A stretch of DNA of 64,000 nt from Shinisaurus crocodilurus (GCA_021292165.1 CM037876.1:204993200-205057199), one strand, 5' to 3'; positions 1 through 9,540 are shown, counted from the first letter of the stretch. The notes: generated from the sequence alone by a model not told the origin. A program made the numbers and translations.

Positions 1-78
1 GAAAATGAATAACCTGAGCCAAGAGCAAGCAGAGCTAGTGAGCAGCCCAGGGACCCCAACCCAGACCTCCACAATGGA

Positions 79-3000
79 GTGGGTGGTGCGGCCGAAGACT
101 GCAAGGCAAGAAGGGGGGGAGCCCCCTCATCGTTGTTAGGAGGGCAGGAACCCAAGCAGTGGGGTAGCCCCAGCCTTACCAGTAGCGGCAGGAGAAGCGA
201 GATAAGGGACCCTGAGGCAGAGGAAGACCTCGACAGAAGGGTTGCTGGTGGAGCCATGGGGGGAGGAGGGTTGGATGCCCTCTTTCCCCAACTCAATTGG
301 CAGCAAGCCAGGGAGTTGATGCAGCATCAACAAGAAATGTGCCAGCAGCAACAAGTAACGTTACAGATGCAGCTGGAGTTGGCCAGGCTGACCATGGGCA
401 CCGGACAAGGGGGAACCCCTGCACCCCAGGGTGGGGGCACCACGACCCCTAAATGGGACAGGAAGCAATTCCCCACCTACCAGTCGGGACAGGATGTGCT
501 GATCTTTTTCACCCTGTTCGAGGCTGCCTGCCTGGAGCAGAGGGTGCCGGACAACTTAAGGATGTCTGCCCTGAGGACTCAGGTCAGCGGGGAACTGGCG
601 GACCTCCTGGGTATTCACACCCAAACTGCCCCCTTGGACTATGGGGCGTTCAAAGAAGCGGTGAGAGAGAGGTTTGCCCTCACCGCCGAGCATTGTCGCC
701 GTAAATTTCGTTACGGACAGCCTACCCCAGGGGACACGTATGCCTCCTGGATGGCGCACCTGGGGCAGGTTTGGGACGCCTGGATTGGGGCCACCGGGAA
801 GATCACGTTGGCAGAGGTGCGGGAGCTCATGATTCAAGAGCAATTTTGTGCCACCATCCCTGAGGACTTAGCTACGGCGGTGAGGGATCGGGACCCCCCG
901 AACTGTAGGGAAATGGGCAAGTTGGCCGACCAAATGGGACTGTATCGGCAGCCCAAAGGACCAAAGGGGGGCAACCCCAATCATGGCGGGGCTAAGGGAA
1001 GCGTGGAAAAGGGCAACCCCAAACCTCGGGAGGGAGCCCTAGGCAAGCCCAAGGAAAGCCCCGGCACCAGTGGCTGTTTCTATTGTAAAGAACCGGGGCA
1101 CCTCAAGAGGAGCTGCCCCAAGCTAATCGCGAAGAACCGCCACGCCAAGACATCGCCGGGCAAGGTGGGGAGGATGCTTGCTCCAGAGTCCCGCGAACCG
1201 GAGGAGCACGAGGAGGATCAGCAGTCCAGCTCGTCCCTCGAGGAAGACGGGGAAGACGCAGCGCGGTCCCTGAGGAGCGGAGGACAGCATTCGCTGGGGG
1301 CCATCTCACAGGCATCATTGATGCGCATTGCCTCACCGGAGCAGCTGCGGTGGAGCCAGGACAAATTCTGTGAGTCCATCTCTGTGAACAATGTTTCCCA
1401 TGTGGGGTATAGGGACACTGGGGCGGACATAACTGCTTTACCTCGGAGTAAGGTAAAGAAGAGACAGTTGCTAAAGGGACGCACCTGTGCCATAAAGCCC
1501 TATAACTCTCCCAACATAGCCGTTCCCCTCGCCTGGGTCTGGGTCAAGTACAAGGGGTGGGAAAGGGAGATGGATGTTATAGTGCATGGACAACGAGAAT
1601 GGGGAATCATCATTGGGAACGACGTTGCGTTCCGGGCTGCCCAGGTCAAGGTGGGGGTGGTGACCCGGCGTCGGGCCAAGCAAGCCCCTGCCCCGCAGCC
1701 TCCCAGGTCCCTGGCCCCCTCTCCCGGTCACGGTAAATTGGCCCCGGCAGAGGCAACCATCCGTCCCCCGCCGATCCCCGCGGTTGTGGGAAGAGAGGAA
1801 GACCCCGGGGGGTTCGCGCCAATGGCCCGGGATTTTGGGACTCAGAAGGCGTTTCAAGAGGAGCAGCAAAGCGACCCATCCCTCCAGGGATGTCGGGATC
1901 GGGCCAGTCAAGGGCCCGGGGTAGGGGACCAGTCAGAACAGTTTTTGTGGGAGGCAGGAGCCCTCTACCGAGAATTCTGCCCAAGGACTGAACCGGGTCC
2001 CCAACCAAGAAAAAGACAATTAGTTGTGCCTGCAAGGTACCGCCAGGCTGTGCTCCAGCTGGCCCACGATGTGGCGTGGGGAGGTCACTTGGGACAGAAA
2101 CGGACCTTGGTCAGGGTGACAGAGGGGTTTTACTGGCCCATGGTGGCAAATGAGGTGCGGGAATATTGCCGGTCCTGTGATGTCTGCCAGCGGGTGGGAC
2201 ATAACCGGGACCATCCGAAAGCCCCCCTGCAACCCCTACCCATTGTGGGCATCCCCTTTGAAAGAATAGGGATGGATATCGTGGGACCCTTGAATCCCCC
2301 CACCAAGACGGGGAAGAAGTTTATATTGACTGTTGTGGACTTTGCCACCCGTTATGCAGAGGCTTTTGCTTTAGCCTCCATCTCCGCCACCAGCCTGGCT
2401 AAGACTCTCCTCTCTCTTTTCGCCCGCCTAGGAATGCCCCACACGGTGGTTTCGGACTGCGGCACGGGATTCGTGTCCAAACTGTTTAAAAAGATGTGGG
2501 AACTGGGGGGTGTGGAGCACCTGACTTCGGAGCATCACGAGACCAATGGGTTGGTGGAGCGCTTCAATCAGACTCTTGAAAAAAAGATCAGGGCATATGC
2601 GGCTAAGCACCCTGGGACTTGGGACCAAGCCCTCCCCTACTTGTTGTTTGCCTATCGGGACTCCCCCCAAGAAAGCCTGGGATTCTCCCCCAACGAACTG
2701 ATGTTTGGGAGGGAGCTCAGGGGACCTTTGGCTCTGTTACGGGCGGAATGGGAGGGGGTTGCCGCAGAAGCCTCCATGCCTGTGCATACTTTCATGCAGC
2801 ACCTCCAGACTGTCCTTCGGGAGGTGAGGGCGACGGCGCAGCAGCATCTTGAAGTAGCACAGCAGCGGCAGAGCGCGTGGTACAACAGGACGGCTGTGCC
2901 ACGGACTTTTGAAGTGGGGGACCAGGTGTTGGTACTGCGCCCCCAAAAGATGGACAAATTGTGCTTGAAGTGGGAGGGCCCAGGGACCGTGATTGGAAGG

Positions 3001-4602
3001 TCGGGGGAGGTGAATTATCAAGTGGCTTTCCCGGGACAGCCGGGGAGGCAAAAGGTATTCCATGTAAATATGCTAAAATTGTATGTAGAACGGGGAACGA
3101 AGGTGCGGGGAGTGCAGGAATGTGTGGAGCAGGGAGACCCGGATGGAGGGTTGTTGGCCGAGTGGGGTGAAGGGGGAGGAATGGAGGAGATCAAACTGTC
3201 CCCCTCCCTGTCCGAACAGCAGAGGCAACAGATCGCTCAGGTCTTAGAGGATTTCCAGCCCATGTTCTCGGACCGCCCGGGATGCACCCCACTCATACAG
3301 CACACCATCGACACAGGGAGTAGTCCCCCCATACAGTCCCTACCCTACCGAGCGGTAGGGCCCCATGCTCAAGTCGTCGCCGATGAAGTCCAAGCCATGC
3401 TGGACTTGGGGGTCATTGTCCCCAGCTCAAGCCCCTGGTCCTCCCCGATTGTGTTGGTAGCCAAGAAGGATGGGGGTGTCCGGTTCTGCGTAGACTACCG
3501 GAAAATAAACAAGGTGACCGTCCCTGACCCCTACCCCATTCCCAACATGGATGTGTTGTTGGAGAGGCTTGGGAGGGCCAAGTACATCACTACCCTGGAT
3601 CTGACAAAGGGTTATTGGCAGGTCCCGCTCGATTCGGACGCTGCCCTGAAGTCTGCTTTTGTGACCCACCTGGGGTTGTTCCAATTCACCACCCTCCCTT
3701 TTGGGGTCCGCAATGGTCCGGCTACCTTCCAGAGGTTGGTAAACGGTATGTTAAATGGGCTGGGGGAGTTCGCCTGCGCGTATTTAGATGACATCGCCAT
3801 TTTCAGTTCCACCTGGGAGCAGCATCTGCAACATGTCCGCCAGGTGTTTCAGAGGATTCAGGATGCAGGGCTGACGGTGAAGGCGAAGAAATGCCAGGTG
3901 GGGAGGGGGCAGGTGGAGTATCTGGGACACAAGGTAGGGGGAGGCAGTGTCAAGCCCCTAGAAGCCAAGATAGAGTCGGTGCGCACCTGGCCCCAACCCC
4001 AGACGAAAAAGCAGGTCCAAGCTTTTTTAGGGCTGGCTGGCTACTACCGTAAGTTCGTGCCCCATTTTAGCCAGCTAGCCGCCCCCCTGACTGACTTGTG
4101 CAAAAAGCGGCAACCTGTTAAGGTCCAATGGTCAGCCGCTTGCCAGACAGCGTTTGAGGGACTGAAAGCCTGCCTGATGGCAGCCCCTGTGCTGCAAGCC
4201 CCAGACTTTGAAGCCCCTTTTGTTCTGCAGACGGATGCCTCGGAAGCGGGGATGGGAGCCGTCCTGCTGCAGGAGCGGCCGGAACAGGGGCTGTGTCCGG
4301 TCGCCTTTTTGAGTAAGAAACTTTTGCCTCGGGAGCGGAACTTGGCCACTGTCGAGAAAGAGTGCCTAGCGATCGTGTGGGCAGTGACCAAGCTTCGCCC
4401 CTACCTGTGGGGCCGCCGGTTCCGGCTGCAGACTGATCACTCCCCCCTGTGCTGGCTAGATAGGGTGAAGGGGTCCAACCAGAAGTTGTTGCGGTGGAGT
4501 CTGGCCCTCCAGGATTTCGATTTTTCCGTAGAGCACATCAAGGGTAAGGACAACATCGTGGCAGACGGGTTGTCCCGGGCTTTCTCAGTAGAAAACAGTT
4601 AG
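79..4602 (+). CDS. Fused Gag-Pol polyprotein with integrase before RT
   Basis: The frame is open for about 1507 codons and would encode every protein needed for retrotransposition. From the N-terminus: a Gln-rich coil near residues 80-105; a capsid region at about 130-290 whose end resembles a SCAN domain; a CCHC zinc knuckle at 333-346; an aspartic protease signature DTGAD at 446; an integrase zinc finger (H663, H670, C700, C703), a catalytic triad D733, D793, E827 and a GPY/F-like end; an RT with YLDD at 1235-1238; and RNase H with D1386, E1428 and D1453. There is no Gag stop or shift between Gag and Pol. No ATG opens the frame at 79. The first in-frame ATG is at 256. An ATG at 74 matches the start of the second copy (63871), but a missing base in the G-run at 113-119 throws it out of frame, so initiation here is doubtful. 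Confidence 0.9.
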   Translation: MGGAAEDCKARRGGAPSSLLGGQEPKQWGSPSLTSSGRRSEIRDPEAEEDLDRRVAGGAMGGGGLDALFPQLNWQQARELMQHQQEMCQQQQVTLQMQLELARLTMGTGQGGTPAPQGGGTTTPKWDRKQFPTYQSGQDVLIFFTLFEAACLEQRVPDNLRMSALRTQVSGELADLLGIHTQTAPLDYGAFKEAVRERFALTAEHCRRKFRYGQPTPGDTYASWMAHLGQVWDAWIGATGKITLAEVRELMIQEQFCATIPEDLATAVRDRDPPNCREMGKLADQMGLYRQPKGPKGGNPNHGGAKGSVEKGNPKPREGALGKPKESPGTSGCFYCKEPGHLKRSCPKLIAKNRHAKTSPGKVGRMLAPESREPEEHEEDQQSSSSLEEDGEDAARSLRSGGQHSLGAISQASLMRIASPEQLRWSQDKFCESISVNNVSHVGYRDTGADITALPRSKVKKRQLLKGRTCAIKPYNSPNIAVPLAWVWVKYKGWEREMDVIVHGQREWGIIIGNDVAFRAAQVKVGVVTRRRAKQAPAPQPPRSLAPSPGHGKLAPAEATIRPPPIPAVVGREEDPGGFAPMARDFGTQKAFQEEQQSDPSLQGCRDRASQGPGVGDQSEQFLWEAGALYREFCPRTEPGPQPRKRQLVVPARYRQAVLQLAHDVAWGGHLGQKRTLVRVTEGFYWPMVANEVREYCRSCDVCQRVGHNRDHPKAPLQPLPIVGIPFERIGMDIVGPLNPPTKTGKKFILTVVDFATRYAEAFALASISATSLAKTLLSLFARLGMPHTVVSDCGTGFVSKLFKKMWELGGVEHLTSEHHETNGLVERFNQTLEKKIRAYAAKHPGTWDQALPYLLFAYRDSPQESLGFSPNELMFGRELRGPLALLRAEWEGVAAEASMPVHTFMQHLQTVLREVRATAQQHLEVAQQRQSAWYNRTAVPRTFEVGDQVLVLRPQKMDKLCLKWEGPGTVIGRSGEVNYQVAFPGQPGRQKVFHVNMLKLYVERGTKVRGVQECVEQGDPDGGLLAEWGEGGGMEEIKLSPSLSEQQRQQIAQVLEDFQPMFSDRPGCTPLIQHTIDTGSSPPIQSLPYRAVGPHAQVVADEVQAMLDLGVIVPSSSPWSSPIVLVAKKDGGVRFCVDYRKINKVTVPDPYPIPNMDVLLERLGRAKYITTLDLTKGYWQVPLDSDAALKSAFVTHLGLFQFTTLPFGVRNGPATFQRLVNGMLNGLGEFACAYLDDIAIFSSTWEQHLQHVRQVFQRIQDAGLTVKAKKCQVGRGQVEYLGHKVGGGSVKPLEAKIESVRTWPQPQTKKQVQAFLGLAGYYRKFVPHFSQLAAPLTDLCKKRQPVKVQWSAACQTAFEGLKACLMAAPVLQAPDFEAPFVLQTDASEAGMGAVLLQERPEQGLCPVAFLSKKLLPRERNLATVEKECLAIVWAVTKLRPYLWGRRFRLQTDHSPLCWLDRVKGSNQKLLRWSLALQDFDFSVEHIKGKDNIVADGLSRAFSVENS
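113..119 (+). other. Frame-breaking G-run near the Gag start
   Basis: A run of seven Gs replaces a one-base-longer, interrupted G-rich stretch in the right-edge copy. The ATG at 74 therefore reaches a TAG within about 22 codons, while the corresponding ATG at 63871 stays open into the Gag frame. This is either a real inactivating deletion or a homopolymer sequencing error. Confidence 0.65.
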
Positions 4603-4642
4603 ATAGGGATTGGGGTGGTGGACCCCAATGCCATCTTTCCCC

Positions 4643-4653
4643 AAATGGGAGGA
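4643..4653 (+). promoter_or_regulatory. Candidate polypurine tract
   Basis: A purine-rich stretch (AAATGGGAGGA) lies directly before the LTR's first TG. This is the position where LTR elements prime plus-strand DNA synthesis. One T interrupts it, so the exact primer is uncertain. Confidence 0.55.
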
Positions 4654-4679
4654 TGTGGAGAAAGCCCAAATGCCAGTTG

Positions 4680-4701
4680 CACACACACACACACACACAC
4701 A
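4680..4701. repeat. (CA)n microsatellite inside the LTR
   Basis: About eleven CA units lie 26 bp into the LTR. The other LTR (62933-62960) has a CA run at the same relative place, so this tract is part of the LTR consensus. Confidence 0.9.
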
Positions 4702-5237
4702 GTTCCCCCGGGGAGGGGGCGAGGGAGGAGGGATGAGATCACCGGGGAGGTAGCCAGACAAGTCATCAGCCCCAACAAAGGAGGACCTCGGCGGAGATCC
4801 ACAAAAGCCCAAGAAGGATCATCAAGGACCATCAACGAACAGGGCAGTCTCAAAGAGCTGCAAAGTACCCCTACGTCACCTTCTTGCCTGGGCAGGGATA
4901 AGCCCACCTGAAACCGAGGGGCAGGCATAAGCCCCACCTGACCCAGAGGGCGGGGAGAGCGGGAAATCCGGGGTAGAAAACCCCTCTCCCTTCCCACGGG
5001 GCCAGATCCTCCTTAAGCAAAAGCCGTCCGGGTACACCGTTCTCTGCTACGAAGCGCCGATCGGGAGCTGGGCTGACATTGACTAGGGTACTGTCTTTGA
5101 TGTGAGGATATTGACCAGATTCCATCTGCTAGCCACGGAGCCCGCTCATTGGGTAAGACGCGGGTCAGCTAAGGTTGTGTTGACTGTAAACGTGTTCTTA
5201 GAAGGGTGCTAGTTCCGATCTGATTATTGTGTAAACA

Positions 5238-5243
5238 AATAAA
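5238..5243 (+). promoter_or_regulatory. LTR polyadenylation signal AATAAA
   Basis: The hexamer lies about 135 bp before the LTR end and is conserved in the other LTR (63526-63535), where it is duplicated. It probably sets the 3' end of the retrotransposon RNA. Confidence 0.6.
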
Positions 5244-5395
5244 ACTGCCTTATTTGGGCATACAAAGGAGCGTGGTCTTTCCTCTCGTACTAGAAAGCCG
5301 ATACGAGCCGTATTGCTTTGCCGGTTAACTCTAGAGTTGCCGAACTCACGCAAAGGATCCGGTTGCTGATCCTTCACAATTACTATAAAGAGAAA

Positions 5396-5590
5396 TACAG
5401 TACATTTCACCATAGTGCAGATGGCTCCTACCAGGCAACCTGTGTGCCTGCTCAGTCTGCTGTCCAACTGCTAACCATTGATAGGCAAGGCCCCTCCCTC
5501 CTGAGGATTCTTTATCTTTAAACCAGAATGGGGATGGATAGCCCTCCTCTAGCCTGCCTTCTGTAAAGTAGGACACATCATAATGAATAC
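5396..5590 (+). repeat. Interspersed repeat X, uninterrupted copy
   Basis: This stretch matches 8446-8950 (CACCATAGTG, CTGTGTGCCTGC, TTCTTTATCTTTAAAC, CTGTAAA blocks). The other copy is split by a GC-rich hAT element, so this one shows the empty site. I do not recognise the family. Confidence 0.7.
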
Positions 5591-5934
5591 AACCAAATAC
5601 AGGTGAGAAACTCTGTCCTGGTGATAGCAGTGATTATTTTTTTTTAACTTTTCCACCGCCATTGTGTCTGCTCCGGCACCATTGTGTTGTCCAGCAATGC
5701 TATTTTGGATGGTGAACGGTCTTTTTGGTGTTAGCTCTGGTGTACTATCGTTTGTTTGGGTCTCCCCCCACCCCTTCTCAGGACCAGTATCACATATAGG
5801 GAAACATAGGCCAATCAAACTATTACCCTATTGGCTGCTCAGATTACTTTCTGTAGGATTGAGGCTACGTTCGGGATGGATTAAACTGTCTCTTTCTGTC
5901 CATGCCACTTTCACATGTTTTTCTGCACATTGAG

Positions 5935-6280
5935 ATTTTTAAAAAATTCACTTGAAAATTCATATACATTTTTGAATGTATTTCTCTGAATACATGCATT
6001 CTTGTACACAGTGTCTCCTAATATACACATTTTTGCAAACAATTTTCCTAATATAATGCATTTTAATGTCATTTTCATTAATGTACGTATTTTTGTGTGC
6101 GCTTCCCCCCCAAATATACATTTTTGTACACGTTCCCCCTCCCCTTGAGAACTCCACTGCAAAATTCAGAGAAGTGTGAATTTCGAAAGAGAACTGACTT
6201 TCAGTTTATGTCTTGGTTTGAAAGTGCAAAATTAGGTAAGTTTGCATTAAGATGCAAATTTCTTCCCCCATCCCTGATTT
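5935..6280. repeat. AT-rich repeat with periodic ATACATTTTTG units
   Basis: Degenerate units with TACATTTTTG recur about every 30 bp, ending in a CACTGCAAAATTCAGAGAAGTG-like segment. A related stretch is at 54600-54960. The family is unknown; ORFs here are low-complexity artefacts. Confidence 0.5.
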
Positions 6281-7527
6281 TGCATAGGAATTCACAGAGA
6301 TCAAATTCCTCAAGCATCTCTAGACTCCAAGTGGTTGTGGTAGCTGTCGTGAAGGTTTTTGCAACTGGAAGGTGGAATAGAAACATCAGAAACAAACATC
6401 TGAATCAGTTTCCCTTGTGGGTCAGTGGTTCACACAGTAAGTACCTCTGCCCTCTATGGAGTTTCAGCATTGGTGTGTGATCTATCTGGCCCATAGCAGA
6501 AACTGATCCAGGTGTCACCACAGCTGTAAGGAGCGTTGACCATGCGGAACTGGCTTCTAATGTCAACCACACTGCTACGGTAATGTTTGAATCCACCCTG
6601 TGTCTTTGATTGAAAGTTATCCCATAAGCATGTGATAGTAGCTGGGCAAATGACCTCACAACACATAGACATCACTGTTTCTTTGCTGCTTACAAATTCT
6701 GTCCAAACTCTTCGCTTTCCTTGGAAACTCACTAGGAATATTTAATGAGCCATTTTACCCAACTCCTTCATCTACGTCTTTCTTGAGCCTCAGACACTCC
6801 CTGTATGAGGGACATGTATGCCTGTGTTTGTCTGTAGGTATGGGGAGCGGGGAGTAGATGCTTAAACACTGAGCACGCTCTTTTTTTTTACACACTCTCA
6901 CTTTCTTTCGTTCACCCTCATTAGAAATACCTGTGGGTAGAAAGAGCATTATTGGAACAACCACTTTGACTACTGTAACATTTTCCACTCAGATCCCTGA
7001 CTTTTTATTTCATGTTTTCCTTGGACTGGCATTCATGTAATGGCTGAAGAATATTTTCAGCCAATATGTATCTCCAACAATTGGCCTTCCCTGATTTTGT
7101 CTGTAGAGGGCAGCCGAAATACAATGCATCTATTACTCATGTGTCCAATGTGAACACTGTACTTCTTCTATGGCAGGGAGGCTTGACTTTTCATCAAGAA
7201 CACATTCACTAAGAGCTGATTCACACAGTCATTATTATTTTTTCTTTATAGGCAAGCAAAGCTCCTGAATTTTCTTTGGAATGCTGCTGTACTATGGAAC
7301 TGTACTATGCTATCCCTGCAGGAATTCCCAGAATAGCAGCGCTGCTACTAAATATGCTGCAGTGACAGTAGGAACTTCTTCTGCCTATACTTACATATGG
7401 CATGGTACATAGGCACAATAATGGCGACCCTCCTCTGGCTTCCTTGTTAGGGTGGCTGCTTATGGCTCACCAAAAAAAGAGGAAATGCATCACCAGAAGA
7501 GAGGACATAAGGGGATACCAATCGTCA
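6281..7527. other. No gene recognised
   Basis: The DNA is AT-rich with no long ORF, no clear SINE or LINE end and no tandem repeat of note. It may hold decayed repeats I cannot name. Confidence 0.5.
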
Positions 7528-8392
7528 TAAAAATGTCGATCATTTTCTCTATCTTGGCAGCTATCTTTCTGTTACAGCTAACATTGACAGTGAAATCCAG
7601 CATCGTTTGAGCTCCGCAAGTGCCGCGTTTTCTCGAATGAAACATAGAGGATCGGGGTATTTGTAAGAAGACCAGAACACTGGTTTATGAAGCCATTGTA
7701 TTGCCAACTTTATTGCATGCCTGCGAAACATGGACTATTTATAAACGTCATTTCCACCTCCTTGAAAGATTTCATCAACGTTGCCTCTGGAAAATCCTGC
7801 GAATTACTTGGGAAGATAGGTGAACAAATGTCAGTGTACTGGAAGAAGCAAAGACTACTAGCGTTGAAAAAATGATCCCTCAACGCCAACTTCAATGGAC
7901 CGGTCATGTTGTTCGAATGTCTGACTGCCGTCTCCCAAAGCAGTTACTTTATTCCCAACTCAAGGATGAAAAGCGGAATATCGGTGGCCAGTATAAGAGG
8001 TTTAAAGATGTTCTTAAGGCTAATCTTAAAAAAATGCAATATAAACATCGAAAACTGGGAAGCTCTGGCCTATGAACGATCTAAATGGAGGTTGGCTTTT
8101 CACAAAGGTTCCATGGACTTTGAAGAAGCCCGAGTGCAAGGTGAAAGGGAGAAACGTGCTAAGCGAAAAGCACATCAAACGAATCCTTTACAGGACCATC
8201 TTCCATCTGGTAACCTGTGTCCTCACTGTGGGAAGCTGTGTAGATCTATAATTGGCCTCCACAGTCACTTACGGACCCATGGCTAGAGTCTACACAATTT
8301 TTTAGAATTTCCTCCTTTATAATTTTCTTTTTGTAATTTTACCCTGGAAGACAATCTTACTCGGTCACGAGTGATTGCCTACACAATTTGCA
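7528..8392 (+). pseudogene. 5'-truncated RTE-like LINE, copy 1
   Basis: The sequence aligns with the 3' half of the long RTE-like LINE at 27769-29631. It starts just after the RT catalytic region and runs to the same 3' end (GGAAGACAATCTTACTCGGT). The encoded C-terminal region has an endonuclease/RT thumb-like segment ending in a CPHCGKLC...H...H zinc-finger-like motif near 8219-8281. Frameshifts, including one near 7650 where bases are lost at GTGTTCGAGG, divide the frame. It is dead on arrival. Confidence 0.85.
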
Positions 8393-8445
8393 TATGCTAA
8401 TTTATAGGTATAGATTCAAATTTAGAAATAATAATTTAAATAGAA

Positions 8446-8950
8446 ACACAACACATCTCACCATAGTGTGAAAGACTGCGACCAGGTTACCTGTGTGCCT
8501 GCCTTAGCGATGCATCCAAACCTTGATGGGGGCTCTCCGCGCCCCTGACTCGATTCTCCGTGGGGGCGCCCCCCCGACTCGATCTTCTGAGTGGCGCGGA
8601 GAAGTTCTCCACGCCGCTCGATCCACCTTCTCCGGTCCTGTCGCGTCATTTCTGGACCGGAGTGGGTCACGCGGACGGCTTGCTGCGGAGAGGCGAGCCA
8701 CCCCGAAGACAAAGGTAAGCCTCGCCGGGCGTGAGCGGGGCCGATTTCGGGCCCGTTTTGCCCGGGCGAGGCTCGATGTTACAACACTAGCCTGCCTGTT
8801 CAGCCTGCTGCCCTCTGTTGATGGGCAACAGTTCTTATGGTTCTTTATCTTTAAACTGGAATTGGACAGGAGAGCCCTTCAAATAGAGGATGGTCCTTTG
8901 GCAGCCCTTCAAACAGAGGACTGTCCTCTGTAAAATAAGATATATGGCCA
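8446..8950 (+). repeat. Interspersed repeat X, split by a GC-rich hAT element
   Basis: The outer parts (8446-8504 and 8790-8950) match 5396-5590. The insertion at 8505-8789 duplicated 8 bp of this repeat, so repeat X is older than that hAT copy. Confidence 0.7.
8505..8789. mobile_element. GC-rich hAT-like MITE, copy A
   Basis: The 285-bp element is flanked by the perfect 8-bp repeat GCCTGCCT (8497-8504 and 8790-8797). Its ends, TAGCGATG and (inverted) TAGTGTTG, fit the YAGNG start typical of hAT transposons. It has no coding capacity. The interior is CpG-rich and includes a partly decayed copy of the GTCCYGTCGCGTCAYTTC palindrome at 8634-8674 and an AAGGTAAG-like segment, also in copy C. It would need transposase from an autonomous hAT. 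Confidence 0.8.
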
Positions 8951-9190
8951 TCCCCTTAGCTGTAATCCTCACAGTAGTTGGGGTGGAGGTGGGGAAAATG
9001 GATTTTGAAATTGTTGTGAGCTATGCCTGTTGTATTGCAAAGTATTTTGGGGTGGCTTGGTCTTGAAAGGGCAATTAAGACCCGTTAGCTTTAGAAAAGA
9101 CCTGCTCCTGATAGAGATGAAAACAGCTAGAACTGCTTTGTTGATATGGGCCAACGCAGCTGCCTGCATTTTTTGACGCTCCTTGGGGGC

Positions 9191-9390
9191 TGCATTTCAA
9201 GGAACAGCCACAATAGGGATGTTACTTTTGGCTCACGTGGGCCGAGTGGGACTGAACCCGGCCCGCGCAAGGCTCGCACTAGTCCCGTCGCGTCACTTCC
9301 GGCGCGGCAGAAGTGACGCGACAGGACCCTGCTCTGGCACGCTGGACCCCGCGCTATGTTTTTGGCGGGGGAAACCAGGGCAACAGGTTT
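9191..9390. mobile_element. GC-rich element, copy B
   Basis: A 200-bp unit lies between two identical 10-bp repeats CCTTGGGGGC (9181-9190 and 9391-9400). It contains a TAGGGATGTTAC end at 9214, the palindrome at 9282-9328 and a CTATGTTTTTGGCGGGGG block. It is the reverse complement of much of 13440-13638. The 23 bp before TAGGG are also shared with copy D, so the true left boundary is probably 9191 and the duplication 10 bp, which is long for hAT. Confidence 0.6.
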
Positions 9391-9539
9391 CCTTGGGGGC
9401 GTGGTTATAGGGACTGTCATGCTGAGTGCCTGCACATCAAAACTTACCACTACGCCACTGCTGCCAGGGATGTTTACAGGGTAACATGCAACCTTCAGCC
9501 CAGCCTTCTCCAGCCTGGTGCCCTCCAGATGTGTTGGCC

Positions 9540-9540
<1 letters not shown>

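Larger units (their letters stand above)
1..5378 (+). mobile_element. Gmr1-like Ty3-type LTR retrotransposon, 5' end outside window
   Basis: The element enters from the left edge inside its 5' untranslated leader; its 5' LTR is not in view. In order it holds a short leader, one long Gag-Pol frame ending at a TAG at 4600-4602, a purine-rich tract at 4643-4653 suited to plus-strand priming, and a 3' LTR. The domain order Gag, protease, integrase, RT, RNase H defines the Gmr1-like clade as I know it; ordinary Ty3 elements have integrase last. The leader aligns base for base with 63787-64000, so a second copy of the same family is present. A nearly uninterrupted frame suggests fairly recent insertion, although a 1-bp loss near the start argues against an intact element. 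Confidence 0.9.
4654..5378 (+). repeat. 3' LTR of the Gmr1-like element
   Basis: The LTR begins TGTGGAGAAAG and ends CTTCACA, giving TG...CA termini. Its limits were set by alignment with 62903-63686, where the same sequence is followed by a primer site. Shared blocks include a CA microsatellite near the 5' end, the segment around TAGAAAACCCCTCTCCC, and an AATAAA signal at 5238-5243 followed by a GT-rich stretch, suggesting the RNA 3' end. It is about 60 bp shorter than the other LTR, mainly through indels in the middle. The 3' flank starts ATTAC; the matching left flank is out of view. Confidence 0.85.

Noticed and set aside
136..3812. Many antisense ORFs of 65-146 codons across the Gag-Pol region
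   Set aside because: They are shadows of the long coding frame with GC-rich codons and show no domain motifs.
8523..8933. 136-codon ORF in the GC-rich element
   Set aside because: High GC lengthens chance ORFs; it crosses the boundary of a MITE into its target and has no motif.
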